Below, piece by piece: positions 7,933-17,086 of a stretch of DNA of 64,000 nucleotides; position 1 is the stretch's first letter; each line of letters starts with the position of its first letter. Position numbers and translations under genes: made by a program. The stretch covers positions 2,527,501 through 2,591,500 of the forward strand of contig NZ_CP088953.1 in NCBI RefSeq assembly GCF_021165935.1. The letters run 5' to 3'. The notes under the pieces were generated by a model, which was not told the origin of the DNA, did not search any database, and saw only the letters and a program-made list of their open reading frames with translations. Source of the DNA: Microbulbifer elongatus. GTDB taxonomy: Bacteria; Pseudomonadota; Gammaproteobacteria; Pseudomonadales; Cellvibrionaceae.

Positions 7933-10900
7933 ATGTTTCTGAAAAAACTCATCCTGATCAACTGGGGCAATATTCCCCAGCTGGAATACGACTTCGGCCC
8001 CATCAACCTGTTTTCCGGTGGCAATGGCTCCGGCAAAACCACCGCCGCCGATGCCATCCAGACATTGATGACCGCCGCCCACGATACCCTGTTTACCTTC
8101 AATCCGGGGCAGGACGAGACCACCCAGCGCGGGCGCGGCGGCAAGCAGGTGCGCACACTTGCATCTTACGTACTCGGCTGCGACGACGGCAGCTACGCGC
8201 GGCTGCAGCCTACCGATTGTTATATCGCGGGCAATTTCTTCCCCACCGAAGGTGAAGACGGCGAGCCCTTTACCGCCATCATGGCTATCCGCGCACACCT
8301 GGATGCCAGCTCCAAACCCGCCCAGGCGCGCCAGGACAATCTGAAATTTTTCGTGATCCCCGGCGAGCAGCTGGCCATGGGCGATTTCATCAAGGAATAC
8401 AAAGACGGCAAGCACCTGCTACCCCTGGACAAGTTCTACAGTGTTGCCAGCAAGCAGTTCGGCAAGGTCGAGCAGTACGACAAAAAGAAAGCCTATCTGC
8501 GCCGGCTTTATGGCGCGCTGCGCGGCCGGAAGGATGCAGTACCGGATCGCGAGGCCACTCACGCCGCACGCACCTTTGCCAACTTTATGGCCTACAAACC
8601 GGTAAAGAGCATCAACGATTTTGTCGCCCAGGAAGTGTTGGAAAAGCGCGACCTCGGCGAGGCGATCCGCTCCGTATCCGAGCTGATGAAAACCATTCAC
8701 GGAATGGAGCAGGAGGCGCGGGAAATTGTCGACCGCGTGGAGGCCCTGGCGAGTATCGGGGAATCGGCCGGCCTGTACACCGAGCAGTGGTTGCAACTGC
8801 GCGTGCAGGAGTATCTGCAGGCCAAGCACCAGCAATTGCGGGTGCAGAAAACCTATGTCGAGGGGAAAAACCGGCAGAAGGAAACCCGTGCGGAACTCGA
8901 GCGCACCGGCCAGGAAATCCTCCAGTCGGAGGGTCGTACCCGCCACCTGAGTGAGCAGCTGGTGGCGATCCAGGCTCAGCGCCAGGGTGTGGCGGCGCTG
9001 CGCAGCAAAGACGAGCTGGATCAGAAGATCGAGGAAGCGAATCGCACCCTGTCTTCGCTTGCGGCGCCGCTGGCCAGCCAGCAGCAGAGCTTTGCGGAAA
9101 ATCAGGCCGCCGCCGGTGAGTTGCTGTCCCTGTTGAGTACCACCTCTGTTTCCCTGGAGATTCCGGCGTTCAGTGACGGTGGCCTGGTCAAGTCATTGAA
9201 GGCGGTCGCCCGGGGTGATGCGCTGCCAAAGCTGGACGGCCTGCTGGGCAAAGACTGGATTGATCTGTCCGCCCAGGAGTCGCTGCGAGAAGCGGTGGCC
9301 AATGCTGAGGCGCAGCAGAATCGTTTCGTGCAGCAGATGACCGGCGCAGAACCCGGGGAAGTGACCCTGCGGGATCAGGTCAACGATCTGGTGTCCCGCG
9401 GCGAGCTCAAGGTGCAGCAGGTGCAAAAGCAGTTGCACGCCCAGGAATCCCGTATTCACCACCTGCAGTCCAACCGTGTGCGCTACCCGCAGTATGTGGA
9501 CCAGGCGCTGGCGGCGATTCGCGAACAGTGCCCCCAGGCCGAGCCCCAGGTGTTGTGTGATTTTGTGGAAGTACTAGACGAGCGCTGGCAGATGGCCGTG
9601 GAAGGCTATCTGGGCGGTGCCCGCTTCTCCATTATTGTCGACCCGGATTACGAAGCGGAAGCGATTGGTATCGTGCGCAGTATGCCGGGCCGCGGCAACC
9701 GGGCACGGGTCATCCAGGGCGACAAAGCCCGCCGGGATGCCGAGCGACTTGACCCGCAGAACAGATCCATCGTCGAGCTGATGTCGTTTAGCCACAAGAC
9801 GGCGGAGTACTATTTGCGTGCGTCTTACGGCTCTGTGCTGCAGGTGCGCGATGCCGCCGAACTCAAGGGCACCCGCCGTGGCCTGACCTCGGAAGGCTTG
9901 GCCAGCGGCAACTACAGTATGTGGCGCTGTGATATTGATGACAGTGAGCTGGTGTTCGGCCAGGGTGCGCGGGCGCGGGCACTGGCAGCCCAGGAGCGCG
10001 CTCTGCAACAATTATTGAAAGAGGCGGGCGCGATTAACGATCAGCAGCAACAGTTGCGTAAACTGTCGCAGGCTGTGCGCAGTCTGACGCCACTGAAGCT
10101 GCTGGATGCGGTGGATACTGCGCTGAATGCCCAGCGCCAGGGCCGCAACGCGGAGCAGGCACTGTCCAATCTCGATCTGGACGATGGAATGGAGCTGGAG
10201 CAACAGGCTAACGCGCTCCACGAAAAGCTCGAGGCCGAACGCCAGCAGGGCGCCGGTCTGCAGAAGCTGGCCGGCAAACTGGAAAGCAATCTCGACGGTA
10301 TCGCTCGTCAGTTGCAGGCGCTGTCGGCGCAGCTGGATCAACTGGACGAAGCCCTGTCGGACAGTGAAGCGGCGGTGCAGCGTATTGCCCAGATCACCCC
10401 GGACTTTGATGCCGAAGCCACCCTGCAAAAAGCCGACGACCAGGCCGCACAGGCGGATGACGGTTTCGACTTCTCCCAGGATGTGGCCGAGTGGCGTGGT
10501 CTGCTGCAGAAGTACAGCCATCAGTTGCTGAAAGCGGTGATGGACTACAACAGCAGTTGCAGCACCGGCGACACGCTGTCGTTTGATCCCGACTTCGCCG
10601 CCGGTCACAACGAAGGCCAGTTCAAGCTGGTGTGCCAGCTGGTGGAGCAGGTGACGGCCCTGCGCAACCGTCTGAAGAACAATCTGCTGGTGGATCGCCA
10701 CGAGCAGCTGCAGGGGCTCAAAAAGTCCTTCAATACCACCTTCGTCACCCACCTGTGTCACGCCATCTACCAGTCCATCAATGATGGCAAGCGCGTGCTG
10801 GACGACCTGAACCAGGAGCTGGAGCACCACCGCTTTGGTGCCGATCGCGAGCGCTTCCGTTTCGATTACCGCTGGGTGCCGGAATTCAGGGAATACTGGA

Positions 10901-11568
10901 ATTTCTTCAAGGCGGTGATCGAGCTGCCGAATCTGGGTGAAGAGCAGAGCCTGTTTGATGCGGACCTGGATCCAAAGCACCAGAAGGTGCGCGACCGCCT
11001 GTTGGGAATGTTGCTGAGTGAAGACGAGCAGGTGGCGCGCCGCGAGCTCGACCGCATCAGCGACTACCGCAACTATCGCAATTACGAGATCTACAAGGAG
11101 CCTCAGGGCAAGGAGCCCATTGCGCTCAGTCAGTACGGCACCGGCTCCGGCGGGCAGCTGGAAACACCGGCGTATATCATCCGCTCCGCCGCGGTCACCT
11201 CCGCGTTCCGCTTCAATGACGGCAACAGCCATCTGAAAATGGTGCTGGTGGACGAGGCTTTCTCCAAAATGGATGAATCCCGCTCTCGCGAGGTGATTCG
11301 CTACCTCACTGAGACGCTGGGTCTGCAGTTGCTGTTCATCATGCCCAGCAGCAAGTCCGGCCCGTTTATGGACCTGATCTCCAACCAGTTTGTGTTCAGC
11401 AAGTGCCCGAGCCCCAAGCCCATCGGTGAGCTGAATACCCGGGTGTATGTGGATCGCAAGGTGTGCAATCAGGAGAAAATTGCCAAACTCTGGGCCAACC
11501 ACCGCCACACCATCCGGCAGCAGGCGAGTCTGGAGTTCCTGGATCTGGTGGACGAGGTTCCCGAATAA
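7933..11568 (+). CDS. mksB: MksB, SMC-like ATPase of a MukBEF-type condensin
   Basis: A 1211-residue SMC-fold protein. The N-terminal half-head has Walker A GGNGSGKTT (29-37). The C-terminal half-head has the ABC signature GTGSGGQ (SGGQ at 1072-1075) and Walker B MVLVDEAFSKMDES with D1107 and E1108. Long Gln/Glu/Leu-rich coiled coils (about 270-460 and 690-870) flank a central hinge-like region near 530-680 (QVLCDFVEVLDERWQMAVEGYLGG). Such complexes compact or segregate the chromosome, or, with a MksG/JetD nuclease, cut plasmids (Wadjet). No MksG/JetD-like gene lies next to it here. ATG start, CGAGCACACGAAACGT leader, no strong RBS. Confidence 0.9.
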   Translation: MFLKKLILINWGNIPQLEYDFGPINLFSGGNGSGKTTAADAIQTLMTAAHDTLFTFNPGQDETTQRGRGGKQVRTLASYVLGCDDGSYARLQPTDCYIAGNFFPTEGEDGEPFTAIMAIRAHLDASSKPAQARQDNLKFFVIPGEQLAMGDFIKEYKDGKHLLPLDKFYSVASKQFGKVEQYDKKKAYLRRLYGALRGRKDAVPDREATHAARTFANFMAYKPVKSINDFVAQEVLEKRDLGEAIRSVSELMKTIHGMEQEAREIVDRVEALASIGESAGLYTEQWLQLRVQEYLQAKHQQLRVQKTYVEGKNRQKETRAELERTGQEILQSEGRTRHLSEQLVAIQAQRQGVAALRSKDELDQKIEEANRTLSSLAAPLASQQQSFAENQAAAGELLSLLSTTSVSLEIPAFSDGGLVKSLKAVARGDALPKLDGLLGKDWIDLSAQESLREAVANAEAQQNRFVQQMTGAEPGEVTLRDQVNDLVSRGELKVQQVQKQLHAQESRIHHLQSNRVRYPQYVDQALAAIREQCPQAEPQVLCDFVEVLDERWQMAVEGYLGGARFSIIVDPDYEAEAIGIVRSMPGRGNRARVIQGDKARRDAERLDPQNRSIVELMSFSHKTAEYYLRASYGSVLQVRDAAELKGTRRGLTSEGLASGNYSMWRCDIDDSELVFGQGARARALAAQERALQQLLKEAGAINDQQQQLRKLSQAVRSLTPLKLLDAVDTALNAQRQGRNAEQALSNLDLDDGMELEQQANALHEKLEAERQQGAGLQKLAGKLESNLDGIARQLQALSAQLDQLDEALSDSEAAVQRIAQITPDFDAEATLQKADDQAAQADDGFDFSQDVAEWRGLLQKYSHQLLKAVMDYNSSCSTGDTLSFDPDFAAGHNEGQFKLVCQLVEQVTALRNRLKNNLLVDRHEQLQGLKKSFNTTFVTHLCHAIYQSINDGKRVLDDLNQELEHHRFGADRERFRFDYRWVPEFREYWNFFKAVIELPNLGEEQSLFDADLDPKHQKVRDRLLGMLLSEDEQVARRELDRISDYRNYRNYEIYKEPQGKEPIALSQYGTGSGGQLETPAYIIRSAAVTSAFRFNDGNSHLKMVLVDEAFSKMDESRSREVIRYLTETLGLQLLFIMPSSKSGPFMDLISNQFVFSKCPSPKPIGELNTRVYVDRKVCNQEKIAKLWANHRHTIRQQASLEFLDLVDEVPE

Positions 11569-11580
11569 GCCTCGGATTTC

Positions 11581-11787
11581 GTCATCCCGACACAGGCCGG
11601 GACCCAGAGCTGCGAAGCTGGATACCGGATCAAGTCCGGTATGACGGTTATTCTCGGATACCGGATCAAGTCCGGTACGACGGCTATTTTTGGATACCAG
11701 ATCAAGCTGGGTATGACGGTTATTCTCGAATGCCGGATCAAGCCGGGTATGACGGCTATTCTTGGATACCGGATCACGTCCGATGCG
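11581..11787. repeat. Palindromic repeat copy 3 expanded into a 36-bp tandem repeat
   Basis: After a first partial element (11581-11619), a 36-bp unit repeats head to tail at 11620, 11656, 11692, 11728 and, partly, 11764. Each unit begins GGATACCGGATCAAGTCCGG and ends ATGACGGTTATTCTC, with a few differences. Each unit holds one CCGGATCAAGTCCGG near-palindrome, so the RNA would show a string of small hairpins. There are no unique spacers, so it is not a CRISPR array. Confidence 0.92.
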
Positions 11788-11921
11788 ATAAGGAAGGGAG
11801 CAGCCTTACTGGTCATAGATTGAACTTGCGTTTTACACGCCAGTTCACGGAATATATCCCCGGTTCCGTTAATATTTGCCAGATTATATGCAGTAGTCAC
11901 GCAAAAGCAGGGGAGGCTTGA

Positions 11922-12371
11922 ATGCGTCAGTTTTCGATTTTATTGGTCTTCGTGGTCGCCTTTGGGGGCGCTGCGGTGCTGTATGAGCAAGAAAGTCGCA
12001 AAGTCAAAGGTGTACTCTCGCAGATTACTGATCTGCAGGCCAAGCTGGGGGATATGCAGGCGGAGATTAATCGTCTGAATGCAGAGCTGGAAGCCGTCAA
12101 ACTGGCGGATCGTCGCCGCCCGAATCTGAACACCATTGCCAGTCGCGTGCTCAAAAACGCACCTGCTGAACCCAGTGCGCCGACCAGCCAGCCGCCCTCC
12201 GGCACGCGCTCGCGTGGCCTGGTTGCGGGGGATGTTACCACCACCGGTCCGGCGATTCGGGCAAATAAGTCGGAGAGTGACGACAGTGAGTGGGCGAGAC
12301 CAACGGTGGATGCTGAGGCCTATGAGGTGCAATCTGAAGCCGATACACCGATAGCGGATCCCTACCAGTAA
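11922..12371 (+). CDS. Membrane-anchored coiled-coil protein of unknown function
   Basis: I do not recognise this 149-residue protein. It has one N-terminal hydrophobic segment (FSILLVFVVAFGGAAVLY, about 4-21) that could be a signal anchor. A short heptad coiled coil follows (about 30-62, LQAKLGDMQAEINRLNAEL). The rest is a disordered Pro/Ser/Thr-rich and then acidic region. The start ATG has GGGGAGG 5-11 nt upstream, a strong RBS. It follows mksB after 353 bp of repeats and ends at a good terminator, so it is probably its own transcription unit. Its topology suggests a small envelope or division-associated protein, but nothing decides this. Confidence 0.7.
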   Translation: MRQFSILLVFVVAFGGAAVLYEQESRKVKGVLSQITDLQAKLGDMQAEINRLNAELEAVKLADRRRPNLNTIASRVLKNAPAEPSAPTSQPPSGTRSRGLVAGDVTTTGPAIRANKSESDDSEWARPTVDAEAYEVQSEADTPIADPYQ

Positions 12372-12436
12372 ATTCCAGGTCAGTGATCTGGAGGGCAAGC
12401 TTTATTCCCTGCACTCCAGCCCTTACAATCGCCCTG

Positions 12437-12458
12437 AGCCCGCTTGCTGCGGGCTTTT
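12437..12458 (+). terminator. Intrinsic terminator after the coiled-coil gene
   Basis: A 7-bp GC stem AGCCCGC / GCGGGCT (12437-12443 and 12449-12455) with a 5-nt loop is followed by TTTT. Confidence 0.8.
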
Positions 12459-12510
12459 CACTTTCTGGCCGCCCGTTACGGGTAGCTGGTTGCCATTGTC
12501 TGAGGTCGCT

Positions 12511-12981
12511 ATGACGGTTACACCCTTTTACCAATCTCTCTCCAGCCAATTGACCGGTCTGTTGACCGGCGAGCGGGACTGGCTGGCCAATACCGCCAAC
12601 GCCAGTGCCTTGTTGTGGCTGGAATTGTCCGACATCAACTGGGCCGGGTTTTATTTTCTGCACGGTGATGAATTGCGCCTGGGGCCCTTTCAGGGCAAAC
12701 CCGCGTGTACGCGTATTGCGGTCGGCGCGGGTGTTTGCGGCACCGCGGTGAAAACCGGGCAGTCGCAACTGGTGGAGGATGTCCATGCGTTCCCCGGGCA
12801 CATCGCTTGCGATGCGGTCTCGGCGTCGGAAATCGTGGTGCCCCTGTACAACGGTGATCGCTGTATCGGAGTGCTGGATATCGATAGCCCGCAGATCGCC
12901 CGCTTTACCGAGCAGGATCTCGCCGGTATCGAGCAGTTCGCGACAACCCTGCTGGAGCACTCGGACTTGCCAGGCAACTAA
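12511..12981 (+). CDS. msrC: Free methionine-(R)-sulfoxide reductase, GAF-domain type
   Basis: Reduces free methionine R-sulfoxide using a Cys relay. A single GAF domain fills the 156 residues. The three Cys typical of fRMsr are present in the sequence GKPACTRIAVGAGVCGTAV and later HIACDA (C66, C76 and C100 from this start). LELSDINWAGFYF and the GVLDIDSP end of the GAF domain are also typical. The ATG at 12511 has GAGGT 7 nt upstream and is preferred over an upstream in-frame TTG at 12490. It is followed after 15 bp by the aminopropyltransferase-like gene, so the two are probably cotranscribed. Confidence 0.92.
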   Translation: MTVTPFYQSLSSQLTGLLTGERDWLANTANASALLWLELSDINWAGFYFLHGDELRLGPFQGKPACTRIAVGAGVCGTAVKTGQSQLVEDVHAFPGHIACDAVSASEIVVPLYNGDRCIGVLDIDSPQIARFTEQDLAGIEQFATTLLEHSDLPGN

Positions 12982-12996
12982 AACGGGCACCCGGGG

Positions 12997-13749
12997 ATGG
13001 CAGTCATCTGGCAGCAGCGCCGCGGTGGCAACCGCTATGAAGTGCGAACCCACGGAGCGTCGGTGCGCCTGTACAGTAATGGTGTGTTTCATTCTCAGTG
13101 GAACCCGCGGGATCCCTTGAAGGGGTCATTGTGGGAGCTGCTGTTGCTGCCCGTGTTCTTTCGTCGCCCACAACAGATCAAGCGTGTGCTGTTGCTTGGC
13201 GTGGGTGGTGGCGCTCTGATTCGACTGCTGCAGACCTATGCCTTCCCGCACACCATTGTCGGTGTCGATATTGACCCGGTACATCTCAAGGTTGCCAAAC
13301 GTTTTTTCGGGGTCGCGGGTACCGAGCTGATTTGCGCCGATGCCCGGCAATACATTTCGGAGTGCCAGGGCACTTCGGCTGAAAGGTTTGACCTGGTGGT
13401 CGATGATCTGTTCGACCATACGGACGGTGTGGCCCAGCGGGCAATTCCTGCAGATCCAGATTGGTGCGGACAGCTCCTGGAGCTTCTCACCCCTGATGGG
13501 GTTCTGGTCGGCAACTTCGGCAGTCGTCGCGAGCTGCTTGATAGCGGGTGGCGTCGGCCGCAGCTGCGTGCACAACTCGCACAGGAAAAAGGCGCATGGA
13601 CTCTGGAGCACCCGGTTTACGAGAATTGCATCGGTGTGTTCAGTCGTCGTCCACTGATCCGTGCCGAGCTTCTGCAGCAGGCACCACCTGCGATCAACCC
13701 CGGCAATCCCAGCCGTAAACTGGATTCTCGCCTGCGCGCGCTTCGTTAG
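12997..13749 (+). CDS. Spermidine-synthase-like (polyamine aminopropyltransferase fold) protein
   Basis: A 250-residue protein with a class I methyltransferase / aminopropyltransferase Rossmann core. It shows glycine loop LLLGVGGGALIRLL, acidic end of strand 2 VGVDIDP, motif CADARQYI and the post-I acidic motif DLVVDDLFDHTDG. The VGGG loop, DIDP and a D-rich motif point to the SpeE superfamily rather than a typical methyltransferase. It is shorter than true SpeE and lacks a clear N-terminal beta-barrel of full length, so spermidine synthesis is not assured. It follows msrC by 15 bp. The C-terminal 40 residues look unstructured. Confidence 0.7.
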   Translation: MAVIWQQRRGGNRYEVRTHGASVRLYSNGVFHSQWNPRDPLKGSLWELLLLPVFFRRPQQIKRVLLLGVGGGALIRLLQTYAFPHTIVGVDIDPVHLKVAKRFFGVAGTELICADARQYISECQGTSAERFDLVVDDLFDHTDGVAQRAIPADPDWCGQLLELLTPDGVLVGNFGSRRELLDSGWRRPQLRAQLAQEKGAWTLEHPVYENCIGVFSRRPLIRAELLQQAPPAINPGNPSRKLDSRLRALR

Positions 13750-13837
13750 GGTCCTGCCGAACGGGTATTTAGATTGGCGGGTTAATGATCCCTGAGTCTA
13801 TACTGGTTTTAGTCAGTTATTTTCCCAGGACCAGTTG

Positions 13838-14293
13838 ATGCGGTACAAGACCTTGGAAGATGTGATCCAGGAGGGGAGGGAGTTCCACCTAAAACTGAGC
13901 CGCCAGTACGAAGAGTTTGAGTTGCTCGCTGCCAATGCGCGCGCCAGCCTGTTGCTCGATCAGTTAAAACGGCGGGAAGTGTCCATGACCCATACCCTGG
14001 AAAACTTCCGGGATGATGTGGGCGAAGGGGCGTTGCACACCTGGGTACAGTTTGCACCCGAGGGGCGGGAGCCAGAATTACTCCAGCGGCTGCGCAATAC
14101 GGATATTTCCGATGTGGACGCCATTGGCCAAGTCGCGATGGATATTGAAATGTACCTGGCCGATCAATACCGGGACCTACTGCTGGTGGCAGATACGCCG
14201 AGCGCGAAGCATGCGCTGGAGCGGCTACTGGAACTGGAGCAACTCGAAGAGCACACCCTCTCGGTGAATCTGTTTAATCTAAGGGACTATTGA
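13838..14293 (+). CDS. Small helical protein, possibly ferritin-like, function unknown
   Basis: A 151-residue, almost entirely helical acidic protein. E/H pairs (EGREFHLKLS near the start, VSMTHTLENF, LEQLEEHTLS at the end) are spaced as in ferritin-like or rubrerythrin-like four-helix bundles, but the metal-site pattern is not complete enough to claim. The start is ATG 13838 with CAGGA upstream; an in-frame TTG immediately precedes it. It converges with rsmC across a 41-bp gap. I see no link with its neighbours. Confidence 0.6.
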   Translation: MRYKTLEDVIQEGREFHLKLSRQYEEFELLAANARASLLLDQLKRREVSMTHTLENFRDDVGEGALHTWVQFAPEGREPELLQRLRNTDISDVDAIGQVAMDIEMYLADQYRDLLLVADTPSAKHALERLLELEQLEEHTLSVNLFNLRDY

Positions 14294-14334
14294 GCGGTGA
14301 GCATTGAACACTTGTGTGCTTGCCTGACCGTCGT

Positions 14335-15354
14335 TTAGCGGGTCAGACGATAGAGGCAGAATCCTCGCGCTTTTTCCAACTCTTCCACCTTTCCGAAAAG
14401 CGTTTCGGCTTTCTTCCCGAGCGGGATGAACTCATTCACTACAAATAAGGCCGTACCCCGTGGGCGCAGTATCCGAGCCGCCTGGCTCAGAAAGTGGCCG
14501 GTAAGATCACCCTCGACCTGGAAGCCCTGATGGAAGGGGGGATTGCACAGAACCAGGTCGGCGGACGCACTGGCTATCTGTGATCCGGCATCACCGGGTA
14601 CGACCTCTCCCGGGATATTGCTTTCCATGAAATTTTTCTCACAGGCAATCAGTGCGGCGGCATTATTGTCTGTCGCGAGGATTCGGGCCTGAGTGGCGAT
14701 TTTTGCCAGCTGGCAGCTGAGATAGCCGTAGCCGCAGCCCAGATCTACCGCGGTAAAAGGAGATGGGCCCAAATGGTCGGCAAAATGCGCGGCCAGAAGT
14801 GCGCTGCCTACGTCGATCTTGTTCCAGCCAAATTGTCCGGGCTTGGAGTAGAGATCGCCCAGTGCCATCACGGGGCGGAGGGAGCGGTAGTCACTATCGT
14901 CCAGTGGTGCACCGAGGGGTGCGCCGACGGCAAGCCTTGATCGGCTCAGATACTCCGCACCGTGCTTTTGCAGACGCTTGGGCGTGCCCAGATACTGCGC
15001 TGTTTTTTGTGCGTAAGTCTTGATACCGCTGTTCTTGCTGCCGAGCAGTAACAGTTCACCGTTTTCCTGAAGAACCTTCGGTGCAGAGTTGATCACGTAG
15101 TGGACGGCTGCCTTTTCTTTGGAAACCGGATATAGAATCTGCGAAAAGTGATTGCCCGCATGGGTCAGTTCAAAGTCCGAAAACACCGCCGTGACGCCAC
15201 ATAGCTGCGCCGCCTGTACCAGATCCCAGCGGTTACTGAGCATTGTCCCGGCAAATGAAAAGTCTTGGGTAAGCAGGGGCTTCGCATTTTCGTCTGCGAT
15301 CCACAGGGTGCTTGCGTCACTATCGCGCAACAGCTGGGCGAGCAGGGTAGACAT
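14335..15354 (-). CDS. rsmC: 16S rRNA (guanine-N2)-methyltransferase RsmC
   Basis: Methylates G1207 of 16S rRNA in E. coli. From the ATG at 15354 (MSTLLAQLLRDSD) the protein has 339 residues, the usual length; a 12-residue upstream extension is open but has no family match. The two-domain layout is visible: an N-terminal degenerate MTase-like domain, then a catalytic domain with VDLGCGYGYLS, DNNAAAL and the NPPFHQGF motif of N2-guanine and N6-adenine methyltransferases. It is the last gene of folD-rsuA-rsmC, 32 bp after rsuA. RlmG is the closest alternative, but length and motif context favour RsmC. Confidence 0.88.
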   Translation of the reverse strand: MSTLLAQLLRDSDASTLWIADENAKPLLTQDFSFAGTMLSNRWDLVQAAQLCGVTAVFSDFELTHAGNHFSQILYPVSKEKAAVHYVINSAPKVLQENGELLLLGSKNSGIKTYAQKTAQYLGTPKRLQKHGAEYLSRSRLAVGAPLGAPLDDSDYRSLRPVMALGDLYSKPGQFGWNKIDVGSALLAAHFADHLGPSPFTAVDLGCGYGYLSCQLAKIATQARILATDNNAAALIACEKNFMESNIPGEVVPGDAGSQIASASADLVLCNPPFHQGFQVEGDLTGHFLSQAARILRPRGTALFVVNEFIPLGKKAETLFGKVEELEKARGFCLYRLTR

Positions 15355-15386
15355 ACTCAGTTTCCGGGGTGGTTGGTAACAGGCAA

Positions 15387-16079
15387 TCAACCAATACTGG
15401 CGATTTCTTCCGGGGTCAGCGGACGGTAGTCCCCTTCCGACAGCAACTCATCGAGCTGGATTTCGCCGATGCTCTCCCGGTGCAGCTCCAGCACTTTGTT
15501 GCCGAGTGCGGCAAACATACGCTTCACCTGGTGGTAGCGTCCTTCGGTGATGGTGATGCGGACTTCGTTGCGGTAGAGAATTTCGAGCCTGGCGGGCTTG
15601 GTGCGGGTCTTCTCATGGTTGAGCCAGACCCCTTTTTCGAATTTCTCTACCGCATCGTCGGCAATGGGTTCCGCCAGGTGCGCGTAGTAGGTTTTGGCGC
15701 ACTGATGGCGGGGCGAGGCAATGCGATGGGACCACTGGCCGTCGTCGGTGATCAGTACCAGACCGGTGGTATCGATATCCAGGCGCCCTGCAATATGCAG
15801 TTTTTGCAGGTTGGGCTCATCCAGCAGGTCCAGCACGATGGGGTGTTCGCCATCTTTGGTGGCACACACATAACCCAAGGGTTTGTTCAGCATAAAGTAG
15901 CGCGGACCGGCCGCACCCAGTACTTCGCCGTCCAGGCACACTTCGTCTGCGTCACTGACTTTGACGGAAGGGTCGGTCACCGCCACGCCATTGACGGTAA
16001 TCCGTTCCTGGCGCGCGGCCCGTTTGACGTCTGCCCGGGACAGATCCGTTACCTGGCTGACGGCTTTATCGAGCCGCAT
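15387..16079 (-). CDS. rsuA: 16S rRNA pseudouridine(516) synthase RsuA
   Basis: Converts U516 of 16S rRNA to pseudouridine. The N-terminal S4 domain ([20 protein letters not shown]) is followed by the catalytic domain with [18 protein letters not shown], whose Asp (in RLDIDT) is the catalytic residue, and [16 protein letters not shown]. The similarity to E. coli RsuA as I remember it is close throughout. The ATG at 16079 is preferred because it matches family N-termini; an in-frame GTG at 16133 would add a Ser-rich stretch and overlap folD. Length 230 residues. It lies between folD and rsmC on the same strand. Confidence 0.95.
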   Translation of the reverse strand: MRLDKAVSQVTDLSRADVKRAARQERITVNGVAVTDPSVKVSDADEVCLDGEVLGAAGPRYFMLNKPLGYVCATKDGEHPIVLDLLDEPNLQKLHIAGRLDIDTTGLVLITDDGQWSHRIASPRHQCAKTYYAHLAEPIADDAVEKFEKGVWLNHEKTRTKPARLEILYRNEVRITITEGRYHQVKRMFAALGNKVLELHRESIGEIQLDELLSEGDYRPLTPEEIASIG

Positions 16080-16113
16080 GATGGATGCCGATGATGGCGA
16101 AGATGAAGAGGAT

Positions 16114-16959
16114 TTAGCCAAGCTTTTTCTCACCGGAATCGACAGACTGATAAATCAGGGTGTTGATGGTCATGGGGCCGACACCGCCGGGAACCGGGGT
16201 ATAGGCAGACACGCGCTCTGCCAGCGGGCCCAGCTCGATATCACCCACGCCACCGGGGTGGTAGCCGGCATCCACAACCACGGCGCCATCTTTAATCCAG
16301 TCCGCCTTGATAAACTCCGGGCGGCCCACGGCACCCACCACGATATCGGCGCGGCGGATATGCTCGGCCAGGTTTTGGGTGCGGGAGTGGCAAATGGTCA
16401 CGGTGGCATTGGCATTCAGCAGCATGGCCGCCATGGGCTTGCCCAGGATCGGACTGCGGCCGACAACAACCGCGTGCTTGCCTTCCAGTGCGATGTTGTA
16501 GGCTTCCAGCAGGCGCATGATACCTTTCGGGGTGGCACAGCCGTAGGCCTCTTCACCCATCGCCATACGACCGAAGCCCAGGCAGGTGACGCCATCGACG
16601 TCTTTTTCCAGAGCGATGGCATCGAAGCAGGCGCGCTCGTCGATCTGCTCGGGCACCGGGTGTTGCAGCAGGATACCGTGTACGTTCGGGTTGGCGTTCA
16701 GCTCTTCAATCTTCGCCAGCAACTGCTCGGTGGTGGTCGAGGAGGGGAGCTCTACCTGCAGGGAATCCATACCGATACGGCGGCAGGCGTTGCCCTTCAT
16801 CTTTACGTAGGTGGCGGATGCGGGATCATCACCCACCAGGATGGTGGCCAGGATCGGCGTCTGACCGCCGCTTTTTTCCTTCATCGCCGCCACGCGGGCA
16901 GAAAGTTCTTCTTCTGTTTTCTGGGCAAGGGCCTTGCCGTCCAGAACCAGTGCAGACAT
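16114..16959 (-). CDS. folD: Bifunctional methylene-THF dehydrogenase / methenyl-THF cyclohydrolase
   Basis: Interconverts one-carbon tetrahydrofolate species in the cytoplasm. The 281 residues match FolD. Signatures: [25 protein letters not shown] with the catalytic Lys (in YVKMK), [17 protein letters not shown] and the NADP-binding [21 protein letters not shown] is near the C-terminus. It is first in a minus-strand unit with rsuA and rsmC. Its transcript appears to begin with a two-stem hairpin at 17029-17086 (see that entry). Confidence 0.97.
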   Translation of the reverse strand: MSALVLDGKALAQKTEEELSARVAAMKEKSGGQTPILATILVGDDPASATYVKMKGNACRRIGMDSLQVELPSSTTTEQLLAKIEELNANPNVHGILLQHPVPEQIDERACFDAIALEKDVDGVTCLGFGRMAMGEEAYGCATPKGIMRLLEAYNIALEGKHAVVVGRSPILGKPMAAMLLNANATVTICHSRTQNLAEHIRRADIVVGAVGRPEFIKADWIKDGAVVVDAGYHPGGVGDIELGPLAERVSAYTPVPGGVGPMTINTLIYQSVDSGEKKLG

Positions 16960-17028
16960 AGAGTATTCTCAACCTGAACAGGGAGCGCAGCCGCGGGAAT
17001 GTGGACGCGCTCATGAATAGTTAGAGCG

Positions 17029-17086
17029 AGCAGGCTGCCGAACCGGACTTTCCCTCGCGACGAGCGCCTAAGTCCGTCAGCCTGCT
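17029..17086 (-). promoter_or_regulatory. Structured element in the folD leader
   Basis: Two nested perfect stems, 9 bp (AGCAGGCTG / CAGCCTGCT) and 7 bp (AAGTCCG / CGGACTT), enclose a GC-rich apical loop. A small internal loop lies on one side and a single unpaired base on the other. It ends about 70 nt upstream of the folD ATG. A TAAATT at 17094-17099 (minus strand) would place the transcript start at the base of the hairpin. No T-run follows, so it is not a simple terminator. It could be a 5' stabiliser, a cis-regulatory leader or a small RNA; it does not match a folate riboswitch that I recall. Confidence 0.45.

Noticed and set aside
10012-11508. 498-residue open frame antisense to mksB
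   Set aside because: GC-rich coding DNA often leaves the opposite frame open. The translation shows no domain, and mksB motifs are intact on the plus strand.
5653-11568. Complete Wadjet (JetABCD) plasmid-defence system
   Set aside because: The three condensin-like genes are present, but no DUF3322/DUF2220-type nuclease gene is next to them.
11620-11787. Possible CRISPR array
   Set aside because: Units are contiguous with no unique spacers and no cas genes are near; it is a tandem repeat of a palindrome arm.
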